In this document: positions 7,612 to 16,452 of the stretch, one piece after another
Numbering within the stretch: the first letter of the stretch is position 1
How the letters are laid out: each line of letters opens with the position of its first letter
Source: a virus
DNA: 33,653 nt
Strand: one strand, 5' to 3'
IMG/VR virus record: IMGVR_UViG_3300031962_000019
Location: 1-33,653 of that record
The notes under the pieces: generated by a model
Told to the model about the DNA's origin: nothing
The model's input: the letters and a program-made list of their open reading frames with translations, nothing else
Databases searched by the model: none
Program-made: the position numbers and the translations under genes

Positions 7612-9963
7612 TCATACAACGGTCATCGCACCAATTTGATAGGTGCAGGGGTTCGCGTTATTGGCATTCGCCAGAATGCGCCATGTGCGCGGCAAAAAGT
7701 CGTTGAGACTGCTATTGGCCGTGTTGAAAAGGCCAGGGTGAACCGTGAGCGTTGCGGTACTCACCGTTGTCATGGCCGTCGTCGAGAGCATCGTGACGTA
7801 GTTGCTGAAAGGGTCTTTGAACTGGATGGAAACGGTCACAGAGCCACCAGAACCGATACTGATCATGTTGACGAATATTTTAAGTCCACGTGCATTGATA
7901 TTGATCTGATCAGGTGAGATTTGCGTCGTAGTCACATTTACCGCATTGATGAGGGCGAGACTCTGATTGCCTACCATGCGGTCAAGTGAGACACCATTAT
8001 CCAGGCCAATCGCCTCTAGCGGACTGTTGGCGTAAGGCGCCGCATTTTGTGTTGCCACTTGCAGTATGCGTCCAGGCGGACCAGATACCGCAGTGAGGTC
8101 GATAGCCGCTTGAAATTCCGCACCCTCTCCTTCGGGGTAAAAGGCATTTCCAAGTGGTCCACCAGCCGCAAACGTCACGTATTGTGCAGATGTACGATTT
8201 GCTCCCACAACAGGTGTAGCAGGGTCAAGGATGACACTGCTACTGCCAGGGATATAGTTGAGTGCGGTAACGACACGTTCATAGCCACCTCCACCAGTGA
8301 GGTAGAGTGGCGATCCCTGCTGTAGTACCGTCGGTGCAGATGCAAGTGTAATGGTCGTTGATCCCGCGTTCCCGCCTGCGCTAATAGCAAGAGGAGCGGA
8401 AAGCCCCAGACCCTGTACACCTCGCTCTCTTACGGCAATGATGGGATTCTTGCTGCCCCCTTGACCTGATGAGATTGAGAGCATGGGCATAGCGGTGGCC
8501 ATACCAACGCCACGCGGCAGGTCTAGTTCACCATTCTGGTCACGTTGCTGGTTATAGACAAACCCGATCACCTGATAAGGGGCGGTATGTCCAAATGCAA
8601 AGGCGGGGGAACCACTCACGAGATTGGTGGGAACAATGGTAGCGGTGGTGAGTGTTGTTCCCACGGCTGTTACCACGGCTGTTTCTGTATTCGGACTCAC
8701 ATCTAATGTGAGGAGAGCGCCAACCTGAATACCCAGCATACTGAGCGGTGCGATGAGGGCTGATGCACTTCCTGCCACAATACTGCCAAGCGTCGGCACA
8801 ACCGTCTGAAATTGCTGTGCAAAGTTGACCGCACCCGCCGAGATGCCAAGTGGTGAAGCCTGGTCAAGCCCTGTTTCACGTTGTCTATCCAGGTTGCCGA
8901 GCGGATTGATGAGTTGTGCGGTGCCGCCAGTCAGTAACCCATAGGAGGCTGGCGTGGTGGGCAATGCCTGATTGTCCGTGTTATGGAATTGCGCAATGGT
9001 CGCCTTCCGCCACGGAAACACCCCGTCGCTCATTTGCTGGTTGTTACGTGCAGTGTCGCCGAGATAGACAGCATTGACCGTGACTTGCACATTGCTCAAG
9101 GGGGGGGTCGGTGCCGCAATAGCTACAAATTTAATCGGCAAAGCGTTGATGTTTGGGCCAGGACCGCCATTCACGGTTTGTGCAACGATATTATCGACAT
9201 TATCTATCGCCCAGAAGATCCTGTCTCCTCGGTAATAGATAATGTACGTATGCGAGAGGGCGTCTTGCGGCTGTTTGCTATTTCCTGTTGAGATAGACAA
9301 ATCCTGGATAAGCACCCTTGCGGTCGTTTGATAGGTGACTGCATACAATTTGCCATTGGTTGCTAATTCAAACCCGGCTGCTTCTACGACTGGGATGGTA
9401 GTCGTTGGAGTTAAGGGTGATGTGCCAAACCCCCAAAATCGGTAACTATTGGTAACAACAGGAAACTCAAGATTAATTGGCAAATACAGCGTGAGCCAAC
9501 CGGGATTAGCTTGCAGGAAAGACACCTGACTCTCTAAATAAGAGTAGCCATTGGCGACGGTTCCTGTGCCGAGCGCGGTGAATGTGGGGGTGTTAGAGGC
9601 GACTTGACCTCCACCTCCAAATGATGGCAGTTTCCAACGATTGACCGTATCTAGCCCCGTGTCAAAGGCATCGTAAAAGAGTTGCGTGGACTGCATAGCC
9701 ACACGCATCTCGTTGTTGACCCCGGTTACGGTTGCCTGATAGTTATCCGTTCCGGCTGGTCCCGCGACATTAGTGGTGATCGGGCCTGAAATTGTCGCAA
9801 TGTTCGCGCTCACCACCAATGGGGCGTAGGGTTGCCCCGTGGCATCAGTGAGCACCGCGCCACCTTGTGCCGCAACCGTGCCAACGTTAGGCGTGTACAC
9901 ACCCGCTGCTGGCTCGCCTTTAATATCCTGTGGTAATGCACCATTAATTGCCGGTCCAGGCAT
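7612..9963 (-). CDS. Large adhesin/fibre-like virion protein, paralogue A
   Basis: 783 residues, ATG 9963 with GGAG 8 bases upstream. Residues about 85-360 are strongly related to residues about 65-340 of the next upstream gene (9968-12106). Shared blocks include FYDAFDTGLDT-NRW, LGTGTVANGYS, YRFWGF-TSP, GDTARNN-QMSDGVFPWRKAT and NTDNQALPT-PASYGLL. The first shared domain looks like a concanavalin/jelly-roll-type beta domain. The C-terminal ~120 residues (VTVSIQFKDPFSNY ... LPRTWRILANANNANPCTYQIG) are a separate beta module also seen behind capsid genes in other phages. Probable virion surface protein; receptor binding is inferred only. Confidence 0.75.
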   Translation of the reverse strand: MPGPAINGALPQDIKGEPAAGVYTPNVGTVAAQGGAVLTDATGQPYAPLVVSANIATISGPITTNVAGPAGTDNYQATVTGVNNEMRVAMQSTQLFYDAFDTGLDTVNRWKLPSFGGGGQVASNTPTFTALGTGTVANGYSYLESQVSFLQANPGWLTLYLPINLEFPVVTNSYRFWGFGTSPLTPTTTIPVVEAAGFELATNGKLYAVTYQTTARVLIQDLSISTGNSKQPQDALSHTYIIYYRGDRIFWAIDNVDNIVAQTVNGGPGPNINALPIKFVAIAAPTPPLSNVQVTVNAVYLGDTARNNQQMSDGVFPWRKATIAQFHNTDNQALPTTPASYGLLTGGTAQLINPLGNLDRQRETGLDQASPLGISAGAVNFAQQFQTVVPTLGSIVAGSASALIAPLSMLGIQVGALLTLDVSPNTETAVVTAVGTTLTTATIVPTNLVSGSPAFAFGHTAPYQVIGFVYNQQRDQNGELDLPRGVGMATAMPMLSISSGQGGSKNPIIAVRERGVQGLGLSAPLAISAGGNAGSTTITLASAPTVLQQGSPLYLTGGGGYERVVTALNYIPGSSSVILDPATPVVGANRTSAQYVTFAAGGPLGNAFYPEGEGAEFQAAIDLTAVSGPPGRILQVATQNAAPYANSPLEAIGLDNGVSLDRMVGNQSLALINAVNVTTTQISPDQININARGLKIFVNMISIGSGGSVTVSIQFKDPFSNYVTMLSTTAMTTVSTATLTVHPGLFNTANSSLNDFLPRTWRILANANNANPCTYQIGAMTVV

Positions 9964-9967
9964 ACGA

Positions 9968-12106
9968 TTAACTCCAACTCACGGTAATAGTGCCAGCACT
10001 GGCGGTTGCCGCAATCGTGATGCCAAGCGCGGCTGGCATCTGAAGATCGAAGACTTGACCAAGAGTCGCAGTCGTCGGGATCGCTCCAATCACCGTGCCA
10101 GAGGCTGCCGAGGCATTATCGTAAATGAGAATAGCATTGGTCGCATTGGCCGTTGAACAGAGTACACGAGCGAGCCGCCCCGGTGTCGCCTTGATGACTG
10201 TCAGCGAGGTAGGTGTGACCTGCGTGGTCTGCAATCCGCCATTGGTGACCGATGCCTCCCCTGCGGTGTTCCCCTGGAATACGCGCGCAAACCCCACGTT
10301 CGCACGATCATTGAGCAAGATTCCCTCAAAGCCCTCACCTGTCCAGAGCACCGGATTTTGTCCAGGCCCATTCGCGCCAAAGGCATCCCAGGTCGCCAGC
10401 GTTTGCGAGGCGTTGACGACGGGCGAGGTCAGCGGGACGGTAGCGGGTGCAGCGGCAATGACATAGGAGTCAGCCACACGCACATACTCATTAGTGCCTG
10501 ATCCTGAGAGACGTATCCAACACCCAGGCGTCAGGGTCGCACCGTTGGCAGGTGTCGTCAGGGTGATGCTGGTGTTGCCCGCCGTGGTGCTGGTGATTGC
10601 ATAACCAGCACCGGCATTGACCGCGACCTTGCCAAGCGCCGCCACTTCACGGTCATACTGCAACTGTGATGGTGTACCGTTTGCGAGTGCAGGACCACCA
10701 GAGGCGTATTCATACTCAGCAGCAACGGCGGTCCCTTTGCCGCTCGCCCCTGAGTTTTCCCCAGATGCATCACGCTCCTGATTGAGCATAAAGCCTGTCA
10801 CGGCATAAGATGGCGTATGGGTATGCAGGAATGATGGCGCAGCAGGCGATCCATTGGTCGGTATCACGGTCGCAGTACTGCCAGATGGGAGCGCTGTCAC
10901 CACTACCGTTTCCGCGTTCGCGCCCGTATCTACCGTGAGGATAGCACCGACCTGGATACCCGTCATCGATGCGGGGGTGATCGTGCCAGATGCCCCGCCT
11001 GTGGTCAGCGTCCCGGTTGTCGGCACAGTCGTTGCAAAAGCTTGTGCGAAGGCGGTCGCGCCTAGACTGACGCCAAGCGGTGAGATTTGATCCTGCCCTG
11101 CTTCTCTCTGCCGATCCAGATTGCCAAGCGGGTTAATGAGTTGTGCGACACCACCAGTTAGCAAGCCATAGGAGGCCGGTGAAGTCGGCAGTGCCTGATT
11201 GTCCGTGTTGTGCAGCGCGGTAATGGTGGCTTTCCTCCACGGAAACACGCCATCGCTCATCTGTGAATTGTTGCGTGCCGTATCACCCACCCAGACGCTG
11301 TTGATTTGGAGTTGCACGTTGGACACAGGAGGCGTCGCAGCGCCAACGGCCATGAACTTGAGTGGCAGCGCATTGACATTGGGACCGAGTGCGCCAGAGG
11401 GAATCGATGCAACCACGTTATCCAGGGAGTCGATACACCAGAGAATGTTGTCACCCCGGTAGAAAATGAAATACTTGTGGACATTACTGTCCTGTGGTTG
11501 CTTCCCACTTCCAGAAGCAAGGGAAAGGTCAGCAATGGCTTGACGAGTGCCAGTCTGCCAGGTGACCGCATACATCTTGCCCGTGATCGCGACTTCAAAG
11601 CCTGCTGCTTCTGTCAATGGAGCGGTGGTAGTCGGCGTTGCGGGCGAGGTGGCAAATCCCCAGAACCTGTAGGAATTGACCACAATCGGGAATTCGAGGT
11701 TGATGGTGGCGGCAAATTTGAGATAGCCGGGATTAGCCTGCAAGAAGTTAAATTGACTGGTCAGTACGCTATACCCGTTGGCGACCGTGCCCGTTCCGAG
11801 CCGGGTATCTGCCACCTCTGAGACGGCAGCCACGCCTGAGTTGCCGCTAGTCGGAGTCAACCAGCGATTCGTAGTATCCAACCCTGTATCGAAGGCGTCA
11901 TAGAAAATCTGTGACGGTTCCAGAGCCACGCGCAACTCTCCAGGCGCAAAGACGGTGGCACTGTACGGGTCACCCGATGGTCCGATGATCTGCGTTTGTA
12001 TACTTTCGGTGCCGCCCTGGGTGATCGGATTCCCGTTCGAGTCGGTAAGAAAGACCGGCTTGGCTTCCTGCGGATAGGGCAACACGAACTCTTGTGGTGC
12101 TGGCAT
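9968..12106 (-). CDS. Large adhesin/fibre-like virion protein, paralogue B
   Basis: 712 residues, ATG 12106 with GAGGAG 8 bases upstream. Its N-terminal half matches paralogue A (7612-9963) block by block, so the two genes come from a tandem duplication. The C-terminal module is different and instead matches the free-standing 119-residue protein at 6292-6651. The sequence is poor in Lys and rich in Thr/Ala/Gly/Pro, as in secreted or virion beta proteins. It follows a 145-residue gene by 2 bases and precedes paralogue A by 4, so all are likely co-translated. Confidence 0.75.
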   Translation of the reverse strand: MPAPQEFVLPYPQEAKPVFLTDSNGNPITQGGTESIQTQIIGPSGDPYSATVFAPGELRVALEPSQIFYDAFDTGLDTTNRWLTPTSGNSGVAAVSEVADTRLGTGTVANGYSVLTSQFNFLQANPGYLKFAATINLEFPIVVNSYRFWGFATSPATPTTTAPLTEAAGFEVAITGKMYAVTWQTGTRQAIADLSLASGSGKQPQDSNVHKYFIFYRGDNILWCIDSLDNVVASIPSGALGPNVNALPLKFMAVGAATPPVSNVQLQINSVWVGDTARNNSQMSDGVFPWRKATITALHNTDNQALPTSPASYGLLTGGVAQLINPLGNLDRQREAGQDQISPLGVSLGATAFAQAFATTVPTTGTLTTGGASGTITPASMTGIQVGAILTVDTGANAETVVVTALPSGSTATVIPTNGSPAAPSFLHTHTPSYAVTGFMLNQERDASGENSGASGKGTAVAAEYEYASGGPALANGTPSQLQYDREVAALGKVAVNAGAGYAITSTTAGNTSITLTTPANGATLTPGCWIRLSGSGTNEYVRVADSYVIAAAPATVPLTSPVVNASQTLATWDAFGANGPGQNPVLWTGEGFEGILLNDRANVGFARVFQGNTAGEASVTNGGLQTTQVTPTSLTVIKATPGRLARVLCSTANATNAILIYDNASAASGTVIGAIPTTATLGQVFDLQMPAALGITIAATASAGTITVSWS

Positions 12107-12108
12107 AT

Positions 12109-12546
12109 CTATTGCTCCTCCTCTGGCAGATCAGCCAGCAGGATAATCTCACGGATGTATTGGCTATGCAGATAATGCTGTTTCGCGCGCGGTGGCTTTG
12201 GGCGTGCCGCACCCTCGATCGGGATAAAGAAGTTGGCGACTTCAGGATTGATCAGGGCACGCACAAGCGAGACAGGGAGCGACTCATCGAATGCGCGCAC
12301 GCCATCGGCATCAGAGCAATCGATACATAGGCGCACCAGGATCTTATCTTCACCAGGCGCACCAGAGAGGGCGTGGCGCTGATAATCGAGTGCACTCCAA
12401 CTACTCTGTGCTGGAGGTCCAGATGGCGGTGTATCAGTGGGCGTCACCGCCTGTGCAGCAGATGAAAACGATGGTGATCGTTTCTCTTTGGCCAGGTTAT
12501 CTGCTGCTCTCAGCGTCTTGTGTGATGATCGTGTTGCGCTTACCAT
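12109..12546 (-). CDS. Hypothetical protein downstream of capsid
   Basis: A 145-residue protein with GGGAG 6 bases before its ATG. The N-terminal ~50 residues are a Ser/Pro/Ala-rich unstructured stretch. The rest (DKILVRLCIDCSDADGVRAF ... VANFFIPIEGAARPKPPR ... YIREIILLADLPEEE) is a mixed fold with no family recognised. It is encoded 2 bases before the large adhesin-like protein. A role as anchor or accessory to the surface proteins is possible but unsupported. Confidence 0.7.
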   Translation of the reverse strand: MVSATRSSHKTLRAADNLAKEKRSPSFSSAAQAVTPTDTPPSGPPAQSSWSALDYQRHALSGAPGEDKILVRLCIDCSDADGVRAFDESLPVSLVRALINPEVANFFIPIEGAARPKPPRAKQHYLHSQYIREIILLADLPEEEQ

Positions 12547-12582
12547 GTGTCACTCCCTGCTCTCTGTGGACTACTCAGACTC

Positions 12583-12819
12583 CTATGCACTCGGCACGTG
12601 GTTCCAGGTGTGCACGCCACCTGTTGCGGAGTGTGGTACACTCGCGTGATGCGTGCCATCATGCGTCTTCAGATGAGCTACACCATGAGGGGTCAGATCC
12701 TCAATAGTCGCCTCGTGTTGCTGATTCTGAGGGTCAGTGTAGTGAACCGTGTGTCCCGGTGCTGTATGCTTACCGTTGATGACATGGCCGGAACGGGCGC
12801 TACTTGTATAGTCTGCCAT
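12583..12819 (-). CDS. Small His-rich protein of unknown function
   Basis: About 78 residues from ATG 12819 (MADYTSSARSGHVINGKH), chosen because AGGGGA lies 7-8 bases upstream; the frame continues 16 codons further without a site. His makes up about one residue in six (PGHTVHYTD, HEATIEDLTPHGVAHL, THHASVPHSATGGVHTWNH), arranged in strand-like alternation. This suggests a metal-binding or small beta-barrel protein. It is the first gene after the capsid terminator hairpins. No family is recognised. Confidence 0.65.
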   Translation of the reverse strand: MADYTSSARSGHVINGKHTAPGHTVHYTDPQNQQHEATIEDLTPHGVAHLKTHDGTHHASVPHSATGGVHTWNHVPSA

Positions 12820-12883
12820 GATGTGTTTCCCCTTTGACCACTTCCGCTCTAGAAGGCGTGTGGACAACGAAAATGAACTTAGG

Positions 12884-12926
12884 CTCTATGCTTAAACTGT
12901 CCTCGCAAGCCAGTTTAAGCATAGAG
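12884..12926 (-). terminator. Perfect 16-bp hairpin downstream of capsid gene
   Basis: CTCTATGCTTAAACTG (12884-12899) and its exact complement (12911-12926) are separated by 11 bases. On the minus transcript the hairpin is followed by CCTAAGTTCATTTTCG, only moderately U-rich. It may act as a leaky terminator or as an RNA stabiliser for the abundant capsid messenger. Confidence 0.7.
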
Positions 12927-12941
12927 TTACTAATGCGTCAT

Positions 12942-12968
12942 TTGGTTAACTAGCCATTTGTTAACCAA
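12942..12968 (-). terminator. Second perfect hairpin just after capsid stop codon
   Basis: TTGGTTAAC (12942-12950) and GTTAACCAA (12960-12968) form a 9-bp stem with a 9-base loop, starting 9 bases after the capsid stop. No T-run follows, so transcript stabilisation or processing is as likely as termination. Confidence 0.5.
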
Positions 12969-12977
12969 GTCTGCCGA

Positions 12978-14654
12978 TTAAACGCCAGCAGCCGGTTGAA
13001 TACCTTCAAGAATTCCCCAACCACCCTGGAATTGGTTCACCAACGTTTCGTCGACAAAAATTCCGAATCCCCACGTCTGCGGGCTGGCCTGTGTGGGCGG
13101 ATAATCGATGCTGGTGTAATCCTGGTTGATCATGAGCCTGAAGGGCGGGTCTTGCACATCGGGTGCGGGATACGGGATACTGAACGAGCCAGCGACCACC
13201 GTTCCTTGCGGCAAGTAGGGCAGAGTCACGACCTGCACCGTAGTACCCGTCACCTGATTGAGAATGTGCGTTACCTTCTGGCCTGCAACCAGGCTGGAAA
13301 TGCCGCCTGCACTCTGCGGTTCCGCCAGAATGCGGAAGTTGCTAGCAGTCCCGATCAGGTTGTCGATGGTGACCGCTTCCACAGGAGAGACAAACAGGTG
13401 TGACGGTTCAGCCATTGCCTGGCTGAACATCTTGCGGAAGAGCAACTGTAGATCCTGCAAGATCATCAGTCCACTGGTCTGCGAGGGCTGCACGATCACT
13501 GATGTCATCCCTTGCTCACCAACGGAGAGGCCGGTGCCTGCATTCGGGTTGAGGTAGCAGAGGCTCACCATACCGTCAAAGAGATTGGTCGCAGCCGTTG
13601 CGGTGCTCGTGGTCAGCGGGTTAGCACCCGTGGTAGGTGCAACCTTGAGCACCGTTGAAAGCGCCATAGAGCCAATGTAATCAGCAGGTTGGACAGGCAA
13701 TGCGCCAGATACCAGATCGCCAGTGACACAAATGAACATATTGGAGTTGGTCGGTTGTGTTGATCCGGTCCCGATGTAGATGTTATATCCAGTCGCGCCG
13801 ATGACCCCTGACCAGTTAATCGTGATACTGCCCGTCGAACCTGTGACCGGAACACTCACAATCGAGCTAGGGAGCGTTTCGCCTGCCGCATTGGTCGCGC
13901 TGATCTGGACCCAGTAGGTCGCAGTTGCGAGGCTTCCACCTGTGGTCGATGCAGTCAGCAATGGGCGAGCAGGACGCCAGATCTTTGTAGCGCCATTAAC
14001 GAGCCAGTTTTCCTCTTGCAATTTCAGGGCGTATACGAGTTCGACTTTACGTCGGGCCAGCATATCACCTTCCAATGCACGCGAGCGCCATTGGCTCTGG
14101 AATGTCACGCTGTTGTACTCGGCAATAGTCTGGTACGTTGCGGTATAGTTGTTCAGTACATAGACTGGACTATCGATGGTAGCACTGCCATCGGTTGTGC
14201 CACCCCAATGGCTCTGGCTGAATGGGCCACCCTGGTTGAAGATGGAAATGACACTTTTCCAGTGCTCAATATCGGTGCCACGTCCAACCATGCGCGGTGT
14301 GAGTTGTACCATCGGAGCTTGTACCGGAAAGATGACCTTTGCCGGGGTCTCCAGCACATACGGCGTGAATCCGGTTGATGTGGTGATTGCACGTTGCACG
14401 TCGCCCTGTGCCTGTTGGACCGTATCAGCGATCAGTTTAGAGCTGAATGGGCCGATCTGGTCACGGCGCATCGGGGCAATGCTGCGCGTCTCTTCTGCCG
14501 TCTGTAACATATCGCCATAGCGATGCTGATCGAGCGTGCGGATGTAGTTCATACTCTCCGCTGCCATGCGTGGATCGGGTCGATACGCATTGGCGCTCAC
14601 AATCGCATCAGGCGGTGTTTGTTCGCGGTGGATAACCGCAGGGGCGTCTCCCAT
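12978..14654 (-). CDS. Major capsid protein with inserted fibronectin III-like domain
   Basis: A 558-residue protein encoded 9 bases after the protease/scaffold gene, where the HK97-fold capsid protein is expected. The parts before residue 225 and after about 325 have the capsid-like mix of helices and strands, including the segment QSQWRSRALEGDMLARRKVELVYALKL and the region LVAGQKVTHILNQVTG-TVQVVTLPYLP. Between them, residues about 226-325 (TATYWVQISATNAAGETLPSS ... WSGVIGATGYNIYIGTG) read as a classic fibronectin III-like Ig domain, probably displayed on the capsid surface. The protein is longer than typical (about 300-450 residues), explained by that insertion. Hairpins directly follow the stop. 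Confidence 0.85.
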   Translation of the reverse strand: MGDAPAVIHREQTPPDAIVSANAYRPDPRMAAESMNYIRTLDQHRYGDMLQTAEETRSIAPMRRDQIGPFSSKLIADTVQQAQGDVQRAITTSTGFTPYVLETPAKVIFPVQAPMVQLTPRMVGRGTDIEHWKSVISIFNQGGPFSQSHWGGTTDGSATIDSPVYVLNNYTATYQTIAEYNSVTFQSQWRSRALEGDMLARRKVELVYALKLQEENWLVNGATKIWRPARPLLTASTTGGSLATATYWVQISATNAAGETLPSSIVSVPVTGSTGSITINWSGVIGATGYNIYIGTGSTQPTNSNMFICVTGDLVSGALPVQPADYIGSMALSTVLKVAPTTGANPLTTSTATAATNLFDGMVSLCYLNPNAGTGLSVGEQGMTSVIVQPSQTSGLMILQDLQLLFRKMFSQAMAEPSHLFVSPVEAVTIDNLIGTASNFRILAEPQSAGGISSLVAGQKVTHILNQVTGTTVQVVTLPYLPQGTVVAGSFSIPYPAPDVQDPPFRLMINQDYTSIDYPPTQASPQTWGFGIFVDETLVNQFQGGWGILEGIQPAAGV

Positions 14655-14663
14655 GATAATTCT

Positions 14664-16445
14664 TTATCTCCCATTGCCGCTGTACTGCGCTGCGCGTTTG
14701 CGTTCGAGGTACAGCACGGCATCTACTTGTTGATTTTTGTTCAAAATGCCTGCCCGTGAGAGTTGCTCCACCATGCGCGTTTCTTGAGTGAGTGGATCAT
14801 CTGTGTAGGCAGTCTGGTTGTGGAGTGCTGCGGAATTGATCAATGGGCCACCTGGCATCGGCTGCGCGGCAATCTTCTCGACTAAATCTTTTACCCCCGT
14901 CAGAACGGAGCGTACTTCATCTAGCTCGGTAAATTTCTGCTCAATAGCCCCAAGTCGGCGCGCCAATTCAGGGTCAGGTGTGACTGTTTGTGTAACCGTG
15001 GTCATGGTGGGCGTCTCAGTGGTGGCAAGGCGCGCGGCAATGCCATTCATCCGGGTGATGATCGGTGACAGGTGCCTGATCATTTGGGCCTCGACATACT
15101 TCAGCACGGTCGAACCATCACCGGACCCATTCCCACTTGCGCCACCATGATCGTTGTCAGTATCCAAGCTTGGAATAATATCGATATCGCCATCACCGTC
15201 AGGATCAAGGACTTTGAGGGCACTCTGGCATTCATCACAGGAACAATTTGCCAACTGCTCGCGTAGTCCTTGCATGGCGTGATCGCGGGATTTATGCATA
15301 GAAGTCATCGTATGCGCACCGACACGAGCGCCAATGCGGGTGATGTCTGGAGTAGTTTGCTGTTTTGTGGGCTGCTCTATCTCTTCGGAAAAGTCCAGGA
15401 TATCCGTGGCGAAACCGTCAGCACGGACCACCTTCACATCACAACCAGGACAGGACGGATTATCAACCAGAGAGACTTCTACGAGGTCGTAGCGCTCCAG
15501 GTACGGTACTTCCTTCCCATTCCATACCTTCTTGCCCCATTTGCCGTTACGCGCGCCAATAGAGGCACCCGCAAGTGTGCCATCAAGCACCTTCTCCCAG
15601 GTATCCTGCGCGCCTTTACTGACTCTGAGCACAATGTCGATGGCTTTGTCATCCTCGACCGGCTCCCACTTGAGCGCGCGCCCAACGGCTTTCGTTGGAT
15701 CGTGCATCTCACGGATGTTGCCGCGCCACTTGGCAAAGGCTTCTTTTGAGCCATCAAAGGAGATGACCGTCTCGTAGCTGTCAAAGGCTTCGGCAGTGGC
15801 ACGGACAACCACTTCACGCTTTTGCCGATCCACACGCAAAATAGGGGCATAGATGGATGTTTCAGTGGGCAGGGAACGCAGGATATCAGGGGTTGCGGCC
15901 TTTTGCGTATTGCTGCTCTCTTCACCTTTGGCTTTCCAGTCTCCGTCAAGGTGGGTATGTTCGTGATCGTGACTCGCATCGTTATGGTGGGTATGTTCGT
16001 GATCGTGTGTGTCATCTCCACCCTGTGAACCGAGGGCGCTGTGCGGGTGACTGTGCGTACCGCTAAACGCAGCATGGGTACCATCGGGATTGATGACCAA
16101 CCCTGGATCTCGTTCACGTGTCAGGTCAGGCGTTGAGGCGGTTTCTTTTTTGCCGTCTTCCTCATCCTGCCAGGTTTGCGGAAGAGTAAAACCTTTACGT
16201 TTGGCGATTCTGATGGCTTTCGCTTTGACCTCAGCGGGATCTGCTGCATGTCCGATGAGGTGGGCCGCAGCGTCTAAATGGGCCTGTGTGTCGATGGGGA
16301 ATGATTGGTCAGGACCAGCGAAATCCGAATCATCGATGGCATCTCGCTCTTTTTGTGAAAGAGACCGCGCAATGCCAAGGTGCTGACAGAGAGTTTCTGT
16401 TGCAGGAGGATATATTTCAATGCGCGTGAGCGTATTTTGGGGCAT
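14664..16445 (-). CDS. Prohead protease fused to scaffold, with His-rich linker
   Basis: About 593 residues. Numbers here count from a GTG at 16457; ATG 16445 (MPQNTLT, residue 5) is the more likely start because the GTG lies inside a leader hairpin. Order: an N-terminal SDFAGPDQSFPI-type module (residues 43-90); a His-rich linker with two HDHEHTH runs (132-172); a U35-type prohead protease (205-345) with the His of REMHDPTKAVGR (252) and the Ser of LAGASIGAR (299) as probable catalytic residues; a Cys cluster and the loop DPDGDGDIDI (about 403-427) resembling a calcium loop; and a C-terminal helical scaffold (450-597). It cleaves or guides capsid subunits during head assembly. The ribosome binding site lies in the leader hairpin. 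Confidence 0.88.
   Translation of the reverse strand: MPQNTLTRIEIYPPATETLCQHLGIARSLSQKERDAIDDSDFAGPDQSFPIDTQAHLDAAAHLIGHAADPAEVKAKAIRIAKRKGFTLPQTWQDEEDGKKETASTPDLTRERDPGLVINPDGTHAAFSGTHSHPHSALGSQGGDDTHDHEHTHHNDASHDHEHTHLDGDWKAKGEESSNTQKAATPDILRSLPTETSIYAPILRVDRQKREVVVRATAEAFDSYETVISFDGSKEAFAKWRGNIREMHDPTKAVGRALKWEPVEDDKAIDIVLRVSKGAQDTWEKVLDGTLAGASIGARNGKWGKKVWNGKEVPYLERYDLVEVSLVDNPSCPGCDVKVVRADGFATDILDFSEEIEQPTKQQTTPDITRIGARVGAHTMTSMHKSRDHAMQGLREQLANCSCDECQSALKVLDPDGDGDIDIIPSLDTDNDHGGASGNGSGDGSTVLKYVEAQMIRHLSPIITRMNGIAARLATTETPTMTTVTQTVTPDPELARRLGAIEQKFTELDEVRSVLTGVKDLVEKIAAQPMPGGPLINSAALHNQTAYTDDPLTQETRMVEQLSRAGILNKNQQVDAVLYLERKRAAQYSGNGR
15950..16007 (-). repeat. 22-bp perfect direct repeat within protease gene
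   Basis: The same 22 bases occur at 15950-15971 and 15986-16007 (period 36). They encode the two HDHEHTH runs of the His-rich linker and fit a short in-frame duplication of 12 codons. This is a coding repeat, not a CRISPR or regulatory repeat. Confidence 0.85.
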
Positions 16446-16452
16446 GAAGAAA

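Noticed and set aside
11306-11821. Plus-strand frame of 171 residues
   Set aside because: Antisense to adhesin-like paralogue B; no motif or ribosome site supports it.
15950-16007. Possible CRISPR-like direct repeat
   Set aside because: Only two copies, in frame, encoding His-rich protein sequence; no array or spacers.
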